A DNA stretch of 32,749 bases. Source: Candidatus Gastranaerophilales bacterium. Its GTDB lineage: Bacteria; Cyanobacteriota; Vampirovibrionia; Gastranaerophilales; Gastranaerophilaceae. The stretch lies in contig CALVAW010000020.1 in NCBI GenBank assembly GCA_944325655.1, positions 1-32,749 of the forward strand, in the 5' to 3' direction. This document shows, one piece after another, positions 1 to 7,580 of the stretch. Under the pieces are notes generated by a model. That model did no database searches. It saw nothing but the letters and a program-made list of their open reading frames with translations, and was not told where the DNA came from. Every line of letters starts with the position of its first letter. Position 1 is the stretch's first letter. The translations under genes and the position numbers were made by a program.

Positions 1-12
1 TTGTTTTAATTA

Positions 13-2289
13 TTATTTAATCCCTTCAACTAGAGGGTCATAGTCAGGATTATTTATCATTTCCCAATAATCTATGTATCCTGCAGTGTCGTATTGATAG
101 CTGTATCCCTTACAGAATACCATAACTCCATGCGCTGTTGCTAAATTTCTGCCCAGTTTTTCTTTATCTGAATTCGATGTGCAACCTAATTTTTCTGTTC
201 CGCCGTCATAAGAATCCCATATAAGAATATCCCCGTCGTCTGACATACCTATAGCAACAGCCCAGTGCGTGCCACTTGCATGCGGTACGCTGACCAAGAC
301 CGGTCTTCCGTTTTGCAATTCATTTTCAATAATTGCTCTTTCAGCATCTCTGTCTTCTGCTCTGCATCGAGCATAGTCTCTGGAGTTGTATTCGTGTGTT
401 GTACCCATATATCCTGCTGTATCTTTGTCACCATATTCAGGATTATTTGTTTCTTCATACATTGCTTCCAATAAATCGGTGTTGATTGAACCGATTACAA
501 AATCGGCCATAACATTTGAATAGTTGTGACATTGCATTGAACCAAATTGTCCTATATTTGCTAATCCTCCGTTTGCAAAATATCTTTGAACTTCTTCCCA
601 GCTATCAGGCTTAAATTCTTCGCCGTTTATTGTGTAGCTTGTAAATCCTACGCAATGGTATTCTTTTCCGTCCAGAGTATGTGTCATTGGCATATTTGTA
701 AAATCATAGCCTTCTTGGTCGCTGTAATCTTTTGAGCGTTCATCAATTGAAGGCATATCGACATTTTCTGCTCTTTGTTTATCTTTGTTCCTTTGATTTA
801 ATTTTTCTTGTACCGCAGCTTCATATTGCACAGCTTGATTGTATGCTTCTTGTTTAGCTGCCAGTTCTTCGTTGTTTTGAGCAAGCGTTGTAATTTCATT
901 TTGTATTTCATTATATTGAGTATTGAATTCTTCAAGTTGAACGTTTAATTCTTCAAGTTTTGCATTAATATTAGCTATTTCTTCGTTTAGTTTTGGTATG
1001 GTGTTATTTTCAATTTCTTCTTTTTGCGCTTTGAGTGCGGATATTTGTTCTTTAATTTGACTTTTTAAACTTTCATCTTCGCAAGAACTTAATTGCGCTT
1101 CCAAATCAGAAATTTGACTCGTAAGCTCGCTTACGTTATTTTGTGCTTCGGTTAAGGAATTTTGTTTTTCAGTAAGATTTGAATTGTATTCGGTTATTTC
1201 ATTTTGTGTATTAGTTACATTTTCCTGAGTTGTTGATAATTTTTCCGCAAGTTCCTTGTTTTGTTCTTTTAAAGTTGCTTCAAATTCTGTTTGAGCTGTT
1301 TTTATGTTTTCTTGTGCATTTTTTAATTCATTTTCAAGGTCTTCTATAGACATATTATCGATATTTTTTTGTTTCATTGCAGGATTAAAGGGCGCATTTC
1401 CGCCTGAGCCGGCAGGAGAATTTTGAGCACTTAATTCATCCTGAGCTTCCAATATTTCATTTGGCATTATATTGGCTATTGCGTATTCGGATAATTTTAA
1501 TAAATCGTTTACGCTAAAATCTTCTGCGTTGCCGTCTAACCCTTTTATGAAATTTAACAAATTTTCATCATTGTATTCGGGTTTTTCTTTTAAAGTATCA
1601 ACATAGTTTTTAATGGCAGAAAGCGGGTTTTTTTGGTTATTTTCATCATTTTTTAATATATTAACACATTGATTAACGGCATCTTTTTCTTCATCAGATA
1701 GTGCGCCGTCGCCGTCTCTGTCAAATATTTTTAGATACAGCGCCATATCTTCGTTTGATATTTTTCTTCTTGATGTATTAAAGGAATTTAAAAATGTTTT
1801 TGATTCTGTGATTTCTTCTTCAGAAGCCCTTTTCACACCCGTAGCGTTATTTGCAAAATTTTCAAGTAATTTTACTCCTTCAATTTGTTCGCCGTCTTCA
1901 GTCATGGTATCTAAATAGCTTAGATATTCATCTTGGGTTATATCGCCGCTGAAATCCGTATCCAAAGCTTCTACAAAACCATTATCATGTGACAGTTCGT
2001 TTAATATTTCGACAAATAAATCCATTTCGTCATTATCTTTATTTTCGTTATTTTTTTGAAAATTACCGTTAACAAGCTCTATTTCTTTTAAATCAGAAAT
2101 TTGAAAGCCTTGAGTAAACAAAGAATCGTATTTGCTTCCAAAGGTTTCGTGTATATATTCCTTAAATTCATCGGAATATTGTGTAAAAACACTTGATGAA
2201 TTTAAATCGTATCTTTCATCAGTATTTTCAATAGTTTCATTTTTATCGGATAAAAATTGTTTAAAACCTAGAATTATTGAATTTATCAT
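13..2289 (-). CDS. EF-hand / coiled-coil / papain-like cysteine peptidase protein
   Basis: A modular protein of 758 residues. The ATG at 2289 is preferred over an upstream GTG at 2298 because a GGAAGG ribosome binding site lies eight bases before the ATG. Two canonical EF-hand loops are visible: DTDFSGDITQDE near residues 110-121 and DRDGDGALSDEE near 190-201, which should bind calcium. Residues about 312-500 are a long Glu/Gln/Asn-rich coiled coil. The C-terminal domain (about 530-758) has the order of a papain-like or C39-like cysteine peptidase: Cys587 in SMQCHNYS, His675 in SGTHWAVAIG and Asp692 in IWDSYDGG. No signal peptide or membrane segment is seen, so its location is unclear. Domain assignment is by motif; substrate and role are unknown. 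It could also be an inactive or transglutaminase-like relative. Confidence 0.85.
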   Translation of the reverse strand: MINSIILGFKQFLSDKNETIENTDERYDLNSSSVFTQYSDEFKEYIHETFGSKYDSLFTQGFQISDLKEIELVNGNFQKNNENKDNDEMDLFVEILNELSHDNGFVEALDTDFSGDITQDEYLSYLDTMTEDGEQIEGVKLLENFANNATGVKRASEEEITESKTFLNSFNTSRRKISNEDMALYLKIFDRDGDGALSDEEKDAVNQCVNILKNDENNQKNPLSAIKNYVDTLKEKPEYNDENLLNFIKGLDGNAEDFSVNDLLKLSEYAIANIMPNEILEAQDELSAQNSPAGSGGNAPFNPAMKQKNIDNMSIEDLENELKNAQENIKTAQTEFEATLKEQNKELAEKLSTTQENVTNTQNEITEYNSNLTEKQNSLTEAQNNVSELTSQISDLEAQLSSCEDESLKSQIKEQISALKAQKEEIENNTIPKLNEEIANINAKLEELNVQLEEFNTQYNEIQNEITTLAQNNEELAAKQEAYNQAVQYEAAVQEKLNQRNKDKQRAENVDMPSIDERSKDYSDQEGYDFTNMPMTHTLDGKEYHCVGFTSYTINGEEFKPDSWEEVQRYFANGGLANIGQFGSMQCHNYSNVMADFVIGSINTDLLEAMYEETNNPEYGDKDTAGYMGTTHEYNSRDYARCRAEDRDAERAIIENELQNGRPVLVSVPHASGTHWAVAIGMSDDGDILIWDSYDGGTEKLGCTSNSDKEKLGRNLATAHGVMVFCKGYSYQYDTAGYIDYWEMINNPDYDPLVEGIK

Positions 2290-2350
2290 TTTACACACCT
2301 TCCGCTTTTATCTTGATAATCGGCAGGAAGCTTTTAAAACTTAAGTATTT

Positions 2351-2464
2351 TTAACAAAAATTAACAAAATTAAAATCATTCAAAAGTTCCGATTCAATTA
2401 ATTTTGCAAGTTTGGAAAAACTAATTTCAAATGTATTTGATAATTTACAAAGAACCGTTTTCAT
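2351..2464 (-). CDS. possible 37-residue small ORF
   Basis: A complete reading frame, ATG at 2464 to TAA at 2351, in the 200-base gap between yraN and the EF-hand gene and on the same strand as both. It begins MKTVLCKLSNTF and would form one amphipathic helix. There is no Shine-Dalgarno sequence and no recognised family. It may be chance in AT-rich DNA. Apart from it, the gap 2290-2498 shows only AT-rich sequence and the ribosome binding site of the EF-hand gene. Confidence 0.2.
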   Translation of the reverse strand: MKTVLCKLSNTFEISFSKLAKLIESELLNDFNFVNFC

Positions 2465-2498
2465 ATAATATTCAAAAGAAAATTTATTTATACCTTTT

Positions 2499-2861
2499 TT
2501 AATTTAATTCGATATTTTCAATAAAATCAATTTTTATCTTTTGATTTCTATTTAATACTATTCCTATTGCATCTATTTGAATTTTTTTATAATGTTTTTT
2601 TGAATTTTTCAGATAAAATTTTGCACAAGTATATATATTGTTTAGTTTAGATTGATTTATAGCTTCAATTGGTGTTCCGAAATTTTTTGACTGCCTTGTT
2701 TTTACTTCTACAAAATGTAGAATATCTTTTTTTGAAGCAATTATGTCAATTTCTGCCATTCTTGAATAACGATAATTTGTTTCAAGAATTTCATATCCGT
2801 TTTTTATTAAGAAATTTTTTGCTAATTCTTCGCCTTGTTTACCAATCTGTTTATTTGTCAT
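2499..2861 (-). CDS. yraN: YraN/UPF0102 family endonuclease-like protein
   Basis: A 120-residue protein matching the whole length of the UPF0102 (YraN) family, which has a Holliday-junction-resolvase-like nuclease fold. The N-terminus has the family pattern GKQGEELAKNFLIKNGYEIL. The nuclease-like acidic residues follow: AEIDIIA near residues 36-42 and FVEVKTR near 50-56, the D...ExK signature. Family members are widespread, usually single copy, and not firmly assigned a function; a DNA repair or processing role is inferred from the fold. It is divergent from gatA across 40 bases. No Shine-Dalgarno sequence precedes the ATG, and a promoter-like sequence places the transcript start on the ATG itself (see promoter entry). 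Confidence 0.9.
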   Translation of the reverse strand: MTNKQIGKQGEELAKNFLIKNGYEILETNYRYSRMAEIDIIASKKDILHFVEVKTRQSKNFGTPIEAINQSKLNNIYTCAKFYLKNSKKHYKKIQIDAIGIVLNRNQKIKIDFIENIELN

Positions 2862-2867
2862 AAAATG

Positions 2868-2896
2868 ATTGTAAGATAAATTTTATATGGAGTAAA
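2868..2896 (-). promoter_or_regulatory. Predicted leaderless promoter of yraN
   Basis: On the minus strand, TTTACT (2891-2896), a 17-base spacer and TACAAT (2868-2873) are followed by exactly six bases and then the yraN ATG. With usual sigma-70 spacing the first transcribed base is the A of the ATG. A possible opposing promoter for gatA (TTGTCA 2855-2860, TAAATT 2877-2882) overlaps it. AT richness makes chance matches common. Confidence 0.5.
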
Positions 2897-2901
2897 TATT
2901 A

Positions 2902-4362
2902 ATGGAATTATTATTCAAAACTGCGACTGAGCAACATAAAGCACTTGTGAATAAGGAAGTTAGTGCGCTTGAGTTGGTTAATGCTTCAATTGAAAGAATA
3001 GAAAAGCTTGATGATACTTTGGGTGCATTTAATTCTTTGACTTTTGAGAGTGCAATTGAAACGGCGAAAAAAGTTGATGAAAAAATTGCAAAAAATGAGA
3101 AGATTCCGCCGCTTGCAGGAATTCCTACTGCTCTTAAAGATAATATGAACGCAATCGGTACGAAGACAACTTGCTCTTCGAAGATTTTGGAAAATTTTGT
3201 TTCTCCTTATGATGCTACCATAACCGTTAAACTAAAAGAAAATTTAGTTCCGATTATGGGAAAAGCAAATTTGGATGAATTCGCAATGGGTTCAAGTAAT
3301 GAAAACTCCGCTTTTAAAATTGTTAGAAACCCGTATAACTTAGATAAAGTGCCGGGAGGTTCTTCCGGTGGTTCTGCAGCAAGCGTATGTGCAAGTGAAG
3401 TTACTTTGTCCTTAGGTTCTGATACGGGCGGTTCTATTCGTTTACCTGCTTCATTTTGCGGGATTACAGGTTTTAAACCGACATACGGAAGAATATCAAG
3501 ATACGGACTTATTGCGTTTGCATCTTCATTAGATCAGATAGGACCATTCGGTCGTTCAATTCAAGATGTTACACATCTTTATGAGGCAATTGCCGGCTAT
3601 GATAGTAAAGATTCCACTTCTCTTAAGATGGATGTCGGAAATATCTCAGATAATTTAAAAAGAGATATAAAAGGACTTAGAGTCGGTGTAATAAAAGAAT
3701 TAATGTCAGAAGGCGTCGCTGATGATGTTAAAACTGCGGTTGAAAATGCTATAAAAACATACGAAAAAATGGGTGCTGAAATTATAGAAATTTCTCTTCC
3801 TTTATTAAAACATTCTATCGGTGTTTATTATATAGTTGCAACTGCAGAGGCAAGCTCTAACCTTGCTCGTTTTGACGGTGTTAAATACGGTTATCGAGCT
3901 CAAAATTGTGAAAATCTTATGGAGATGTATTGCAAAACAAGAGCACAAGGATTTGGTCCCGAAGTAAAAAGAAGAATTATGCTCGGCACCTATGCGCTAT
4001 CCAGCGGATACTACGATGCATACTATAAGAAAGCGCAACAGTTAAGACATCTTATAGCGGATGATTTTAAAAGGGCTTTTGAAAAGGTGAATATTTTGGT
4101 TTCTCCTACTTGCCCTACTACTGCTTTTGATTTGAATTCAAAAGCGAACAATCCTCTTGAAATGTATTTAACCGACATTGCAACAATTTCTTCTAATCTT
4201 GTAGGAGCACCTGCTTTGTCTATGCCTGTTGGTTTTGACAGAGAAAAAATGCCAATCGGACTTCAGGTTATTGCTAAAAATCTTGATGAGCTTACATTAT
4301 TGCAAAGTGCTTATGCTTTAGAACAAGAGCTTGGTGTTTATACGGAACGACCAAATATATAA
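2902..4362 (+). CDS. gatA: Glutamyl/aspartyl-tRNA amidotransferase subunit A
   Basis: GatA is the glutaminase subunit of GatCAB, which converts Glu-tRNA(Gln) and often Asp-tRNA(Asn) to the amidated forms in the cytoplasm. The 486-residue protein has the normal length and the full amidase signature. The Ser-cisSer-Lys triad is visible as Lys79 (TALKDNMNA), Ser154 (PGGSSGGSAA) and Ser178 (GSDTGGSIRLPA), the same numbering as characterised GatA proteins. GGAG at 2889-2892 stands nine bases before the ATG. gatB and gatC are not adjacent, so the complex must be encoded in scattered loci. A strong terminator follows. Confidence 0.97.
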   Translation: MELLFKTATEQHKALVNKEVSALELVNASIERIEKLDDTLGAFNSLTFESAIETAKKVDEKIAKNEKIPPLAGIPTALKDNMNAIGTKTTCSSKILENFVSPYDATITVKLKENLVPIMGKANLDEFAMGSSNENSAFKIVRNPYNLDKVPGGSSGGSAASVCASEVTLSLGSDTGGSIRLPASFCGITGFKPTYGRISRYGLIAFASSLDQIGPFGRSIQDVTHLYEAIAGYDSKDSTSLKMDVGNISDNLKRDIKGLRVGVIKELMSEGVADDVKTAVENAIKTYEKMGAEIIEISLPLLKHSIGVYYIVATAEASSNLARFDGVKYGYRAQNCENLMEMYCKTRAQGFGPEVKRRIMLGTYALSSGYYDAYYKKAQQLRHLIADDFKRAFEKVNILVSPTCPTTAFDLNSKANNPLEMYLTDIATISSNLVGAPALSMPVGFDREKMPIGLQVIAKNLDELTLLQSAYALEQELGVYTERPNI

Positions 4363-4382
4363 ATTAAGAAATTAAATTATAT

Positions 4383-4420
4383 AAATTGTCTAAAATTTAA
4401 AAATTTTAGGCAATTTTTTT
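4383..4420 (+). terminator. Rho-independent terminator of gatA
   Basis: Sixteen-base arms (4383-4398 and 4401-4416) pair with one T-G wobble around a tiny AA loop, so the last pairs probably open. The right arm runs into seven T residues (4414-4420). It lies 20 bases after the gatA stop. Confidence 0.85.
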
Positions 4421-4462
4421 GTAAAAATTTTTTTTATTTATATATCAGGGGGAATATTTTTT

Positions 4463-5392
4463 ATGTTACACACAACAAATGTTCGTATAATCACAATTCG
4501 TGATATTTTCAACAAGATAAGACGTTTAATTAATTTTATGGTTATAGCATTAGTTTGTTTGTCTATTATTTATTTTGTTTATTGGACGGCTGTTATGTCG
4601 GATGATATGATTTTAGAATATAGTGCAAATTATTTTAATCTGTTAGCAGGTTTGCTTTTTCCTAATGACTCGTCTGTTGATATATATCGTTCAACAGGTG
4701 TTGTGTTAGCTTTATTGGTTTTACCGGTGGGTTTTTTGTATTATGTTGCAGATAAAATAGAAGAAAAATTGATTAAAAGAGAAAATAAAATCGAAGAAGT
4801 GCTTGAAAATAATCGTAAAAAACAAGAACAAATAAACAATTTGATGCAATATGAGGTAATTAACAGCTATTCTATTTGTCTTTCTTTAGATTATGAATCT
4901 AAAAAAATTCTAAAGGATGAAACAAAGACAATTTTAAATAATATAGTTTTTCAAAAAATTAAAAAGGTTTTAAATTATGCTTTTGATGATTTAAGAATAA
5001 ATACAGGTGATGTTTTTGTTATTACATCCGGAAATTTTGAAAAATATGATTATATTTACTCTACACTTTTAAGAACATTAGCTAAAATTAAAACAGTTAT
5101 AGAAAATAAGTATAATATAAAGATGGTTCCCAATATAACATCTGATGCTTATACTAAAAATGAAACAATTAGCAGAATAGAAAATTATCACAAAGAAATA
5201 AAAAAATTAAATTTTAAAAACAGAGCGCTTTCAACAGCTATGTTTTTGAAAAAATATAAATATTTAAAACATAACAAATATGCAGGAGTTCCTATTGGTG
5301 AATATGCATTATTTACAGAAAATTCAACAGGTACTTATGAGTTAAATATGGTGTTTAAGAATTTATCACAAACATTGGCAAGTATTTCTTAA
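4463..5392 (+). CDS. Two-helix membrane protein with cytoplasmic cyclase-like domain, unknown function
   Basis: A 309-residue protein with a very strong ribosome binding site (AGGGGGA) nine bases before its ATG. It has two predicted membrane helices (about residues 23-42 and 76-96), a charged coiled coil (98-128) that could mediate dimerisation, and a soluble domain (129-309). That domain faintly recalls a class III nucleotide cyclase: NTGDVFVITSG near 180-190 resembles the GD-containing core strand, and NRALSTAMFLKKY near 253-265 resembles the region near the second nucleotide-binding segment. The expected metal-binding aspartates are not evident, so catalysis is doubtful. The fold call is inference; no family was recognised. 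It appears monocistronic, between two terminators. Confidence 0.75.
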   Translation: MLHTTNVRIITIRDIFNKIRRLINFMVIALVCLSIIYFVYWTAVMSDDMILEYSANYFNLLAGLLFPNDSSVDIYRSTGVVLALLVLPVGFLYYVADKIEEKLIKRENKIEEVLENNRKKQEQINNLMQYEVINSYSICLSLDYESKKILKDETKTILNNIVFQKIKKVLNYAFDDLRINTGDVFVITSGNFEKYDYIYSTLLRTLAKIKTVIENKYNIKMVPNITSDAYTKNETISRIENYHKEIKKLNFKNRALSTAMFLKKYKYLKHNKYAGVPIGEYALFTENSTGTYELNMVFKNLSQTLASIS

Positions 5393-5409
5393 TACTTGCT
5401 TATTTTTTG
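5378..5409 (+). terminator. Terminator over the stop codon of the membrane protein gene
   Basis: Perfect nine-base arms GCAAGTATT (5378-5386) and AATACTTGC (5391-5399) around a TCTT loop, followed by TTATTTTTTG. The plus-strand stop codon (5390-5392) is inside the hairpin, and the T-run contains the stop codon of the small minus-strand ORF. Confidence 0.8.
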
Positions 5410-5552
5410 TCTTTTGAAATATAAGCGGTTAATTTTTGAGCAATTTCTTTGCATTTTTCATTGTTCATAATTGACATTTGCATGTCTTGGATTTTTCTTT
5501 CTAATTCCGCTTTTTTGAAACCTGTGTTTTTTGAGTTAAATTTTTTTTCCAT
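5400..5552 (-). CDS. Small 50-residue basic helical protein
   Basis: An open frame from ATG at 5552 to TAA at 5400, starting MEKKFNSKNTGFKK and ending in KDKK. It lies 36 bases downstream of the TPR gene on the same strand and fills the gap up to the convergent membrane protein gene. The predicted protein is rich in Lys, Glu and Gln, probably one or two amphipathic helices, with no membrane segment and no recognised family. A weak GAG lies about nine bases upstream of the ATG. Its position, codon use similar to neighbouring genes and near-exact fit to the gap support it, but homologues would be needed to be sure. Confidence 0.5.
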   Translation of the reverse strand: MEKKFNSKNTGFKKAELERKIQDMQMSIMNNEKCKEIAQKLTAYISKDKK

Positions 5553-5588
5553 ATTTTTAAACTCGGCAGTTTTGATTAAAACTTGAAT

Positions 5589-6746
5589 TTATTTTTTTGT
5601 GAAAAATTCCATAATTTTATCTATTAAACCGCTATAGTTTTCTTCTTTTTTTTCTACTATTTTACCAAATTGTTCAGCTTTTTCAAAATTTCCTTCGCTG
5701 TAATAAAATTCTGCTAAAATTTCTTTTGCCTGTTCATCTTTATCTATAGCATATACTTTTTCCCAAAATTCAATTGCAACAAATCTTTCTTTGTTTTGCA
5801 TATACAATTTTGCAAGTTCAATTAATACAGTTTTGTCATTTGGATTAACTTGATAAGCATGGGTAAATTCGACTATTGCATCATCAAGTTTACCTTGAAG
5901 CTTAAAACAAAATCCCCAATTCAAATGTGCATTAAATTCATCTTCCATTTCCTCATATATAAGAGCTTTCATTTGGAAGGATATTGCATCACAAGTGGCA
6001 ATTTTTGTATATTTATCTATTTCTTCAAGAGCTTCTTTGAAGTTTTTTGTGTTGTATAAATATTGAGCTTTTAATATGTGGTATGATTTTTCTTGTATTT
6101 CATTTAATTTTTTTGAATCATATTTTTTTAAACACTCATTTGCTTCTTCGTTTTGTTCGTCTTGAAGAAGAATTTTTATTTTGAGAAAATCGTCTTCAAC
6201 AACTTTTAGTGCTTCTTTGAAATCATTTGCTTTGAAATAAAGTTGAGCCAGCATATTTCTCAAATTTATTTCATCTTTAAATTCTTCCAGCCCCTTTTTT
6301 GCTATTGAAATTGCGCTTTCAATAGCTCCTTCTTTCATGTATAAATCAACAAGTTCAAAATATGCATCAAGTTCGCTTGGACTTAATTCCAAGAGCTTTA
6401 TAAATTCATCTATCGCTTTGAGATTTTTATTATCTACTTTGTAGAGGCGCGCAAGTTTTCTTCTTGCATTTACATTATCCATATCCAAATCAAGAGCTTT
6501 TTTTGTATCATTTATTGCATATTCTAATTTGTTTTGTGCGATATTTACATTTGCTCTTGAAAGGTAATAATTAAATTTATCCCCCTGTTCAAGATATATA
6601 TCCATAATGCAAGAAAGAGCCACTTCGTCGTTTGGAATTATTTTTATTATGTCTTCATATATTTTAAGAGCGCCTTCCAGGTCTTTGTTTTCATAAAGAC
6701 TTGCTGCGGTTTGGTGCATTTTTTCAAGTTGAGTTATGTTTGACAT
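5589..6746 (-). CDS. Tetratricopeptide repeat protein
   Basis: A 385-residue protein made almost wholly of helix-turn-helix TPR units with the usual A/G, Y/F and P spacing, for example LEGALKIYEDIIKIIPNDEV near residues 19-38 and LDDAIVEFTHAYQVNPND near 287-304. No signal peptide or membrane helix is seen, so it is probably cytoplasmic. TPR arrays bind partner proteins; the partner cannot be read from the sequence. AAGGAT lies about eight bases before the ATG. It stands 88 bases after the phosphoesterase gene with its own probable promoter, and the small 50-residue ORF follows it. Confidence 0.9.
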   Translation of the reverse strand: MSNITQLEKMHQTAASLYENKDLEGALKIYEDIIKIIPNDEVALSCIMDIYLEQGDKFNYYLSRANVNIAQNKLEYAINDTKKALDLDMDNVNARRKLARLYKVDNKNLKAIDEFIKLLELSPSELDAYFELVDLYMKEGAIESAISIAKKGLEEFKDEINLRNMLAQLYFKANDFKEALKVVEDDFLKIKILLQDEQNEEANECLKKYDSKKLNEIQEKSYHILKAQYLYNTKNFKEALEEIDKYTKIATCDAISFQMKALIYEEMEDEFNAHLNWGFCFKLQGKLDDAIVEFTHAYQVNPNDKTVLIELAKLYMQNKERFVAIEFWEKVYAIDKDEQAKEILAEFYYSEGNFEKAEQFGKIVEKKEENYSGLIDKIMEFFTKK

Positions 6747-6764
6747 TAGTTTATCCTTTTTTTT

Positions 6765-6773
6765 ATATTAGCA
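6765..6773 (-). promoter_or_regulatory. Extended -10 promoter for the TPR gene
   Basis: Minus-strand TGCTAATAT fits an extended -10 (TGn plus hexamer 6765-6770), with a predicted start about 6758, leaving a short leader that holds the AAGGAT site. No good -35 is seen. Confidence 0.35.
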
Positions 6774-6834
6774 TAAAATATTTTTTAAAAAATAATAAAA
6801 GTAGTATGTTCCAATTACGGATGTTTTAGGTATC

Positions 6835-7572
6835 CTATTTACTTATGAACATTTCAGCTAAATCTTCAACATGTTTAAAACCTCTTGCAAGAATATGTTT
6901 CGATACTTCGATATTGTCGTATTTTACAATTCTGTGTTCGACAAAAAATTTGCCGTTATTATCAACGGTAAGTTGTAAATAAACCGGCATTTTATCTTTT
7001 GTCATTGATCTTCCGATTGAACCAACGTTTATAACGGTTTTTCCGTTAGATAAACTGTATCCGCATGGTTTGTGAGTGTGCCCGCATAAAATCAGGTCGG
7101 CTTTAGAATTTTCTGTCATTTCAATTACTGTTTTTTCTGTTAATTCGGGATATATGTTTTCATTTTGACTTCTGGGAGAACCGTGCACCAATTGTATTAT
7201 AAGCCCGTTAATTTCCGTATATTTACTTTCAGGTAAGTTTTTTACAAAATCTATATATTTTTTATCCGTTATTTTGACATCTTCTTCAAGAGAATAGCCC
7301 ATGCAAGGAAATGCTTCTTTGGTTTTTTTGATGAGTTCTTCGCTGCAATTTGCAATCATTTTATCTGTATTTCCTTGTATGATTTCAAAGTTTTTATTCA
7401 TTTTTTCTTTTAGTTCCATAATTTTTTTGCAAACATAGTTTGGTCTGTAGCCCGCTAAAATTAAGTCTCCAAGAAAGAATATTTTATCGGGATTAAATGT
7501 ATTGATATCTTCCAGCACCTTATCTAAAGCTAAAGCGTTGCTGTGTATGTCGGATATAACTGCGATTTTCAT
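6835..7572 (-). CDS. YfcE/MJ0936-like metallophosphoesterase
   Basis: A 245-residue calcineurin-like phosphoesterase of the small YfcE/YmdB-related type. The two-metal site is complete: Asp8 and His10 (SDIHSN), Asp36 (FLGDLI), Asn68 (QGNTDK; the usual GNHD with Thr for His), His130 (LVHGSPR), and His165/His167 (CGHTHKP). NVGSIGRS near residues 182-189 matches the conserved C-terminal NPGS-like loop. It should hydrolyse phosphodiester or phosphomonoester bonds in the cytoplasm; the physiological substrate is unknown. It starts eight bases after the glycosyltransferase gene, with AGGAG in that gap, so the two are cotranscribed. Confidence 0.93.
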   Translation of the reverse strand: MKIAVISDIHSNALALDKVLEDINTFNPDKIFFLGDLILAGYRPNYVCKKIMELKEKMNKNFEIIQGNTDKMIANCSEELIKKTKEAFPCMGYSLEEDVKITDKKYIDFVKNLPESKYTEINGLIIQLVHGSPRSQNENIYPELTEKTVIEMTENSKADLILCGHTHKPCGYSLSNGKTVINVGSIGRSMTKDKMPVYLQLTVDNNGKFFVEHRIVKYDNIEVSKHILARGFKHVEDLAEMFISK

Positions 7573-7580
7573 TTTTTCTC

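Noticed and set aside
265-474. Plus-strand open frame opposite the peptidase domain, and many similar antisense frames across the window
   Set aside because: They lie wholly within well-supported genes and lack ribosome binding sites and recognisable protein features.
2290-2298. GTG start three codons upstream for the EF-hand protein
   Set aside because: The GGAAGG ribosome binding site abuts the GTG, while its distance to the ATG at 2289 is right.
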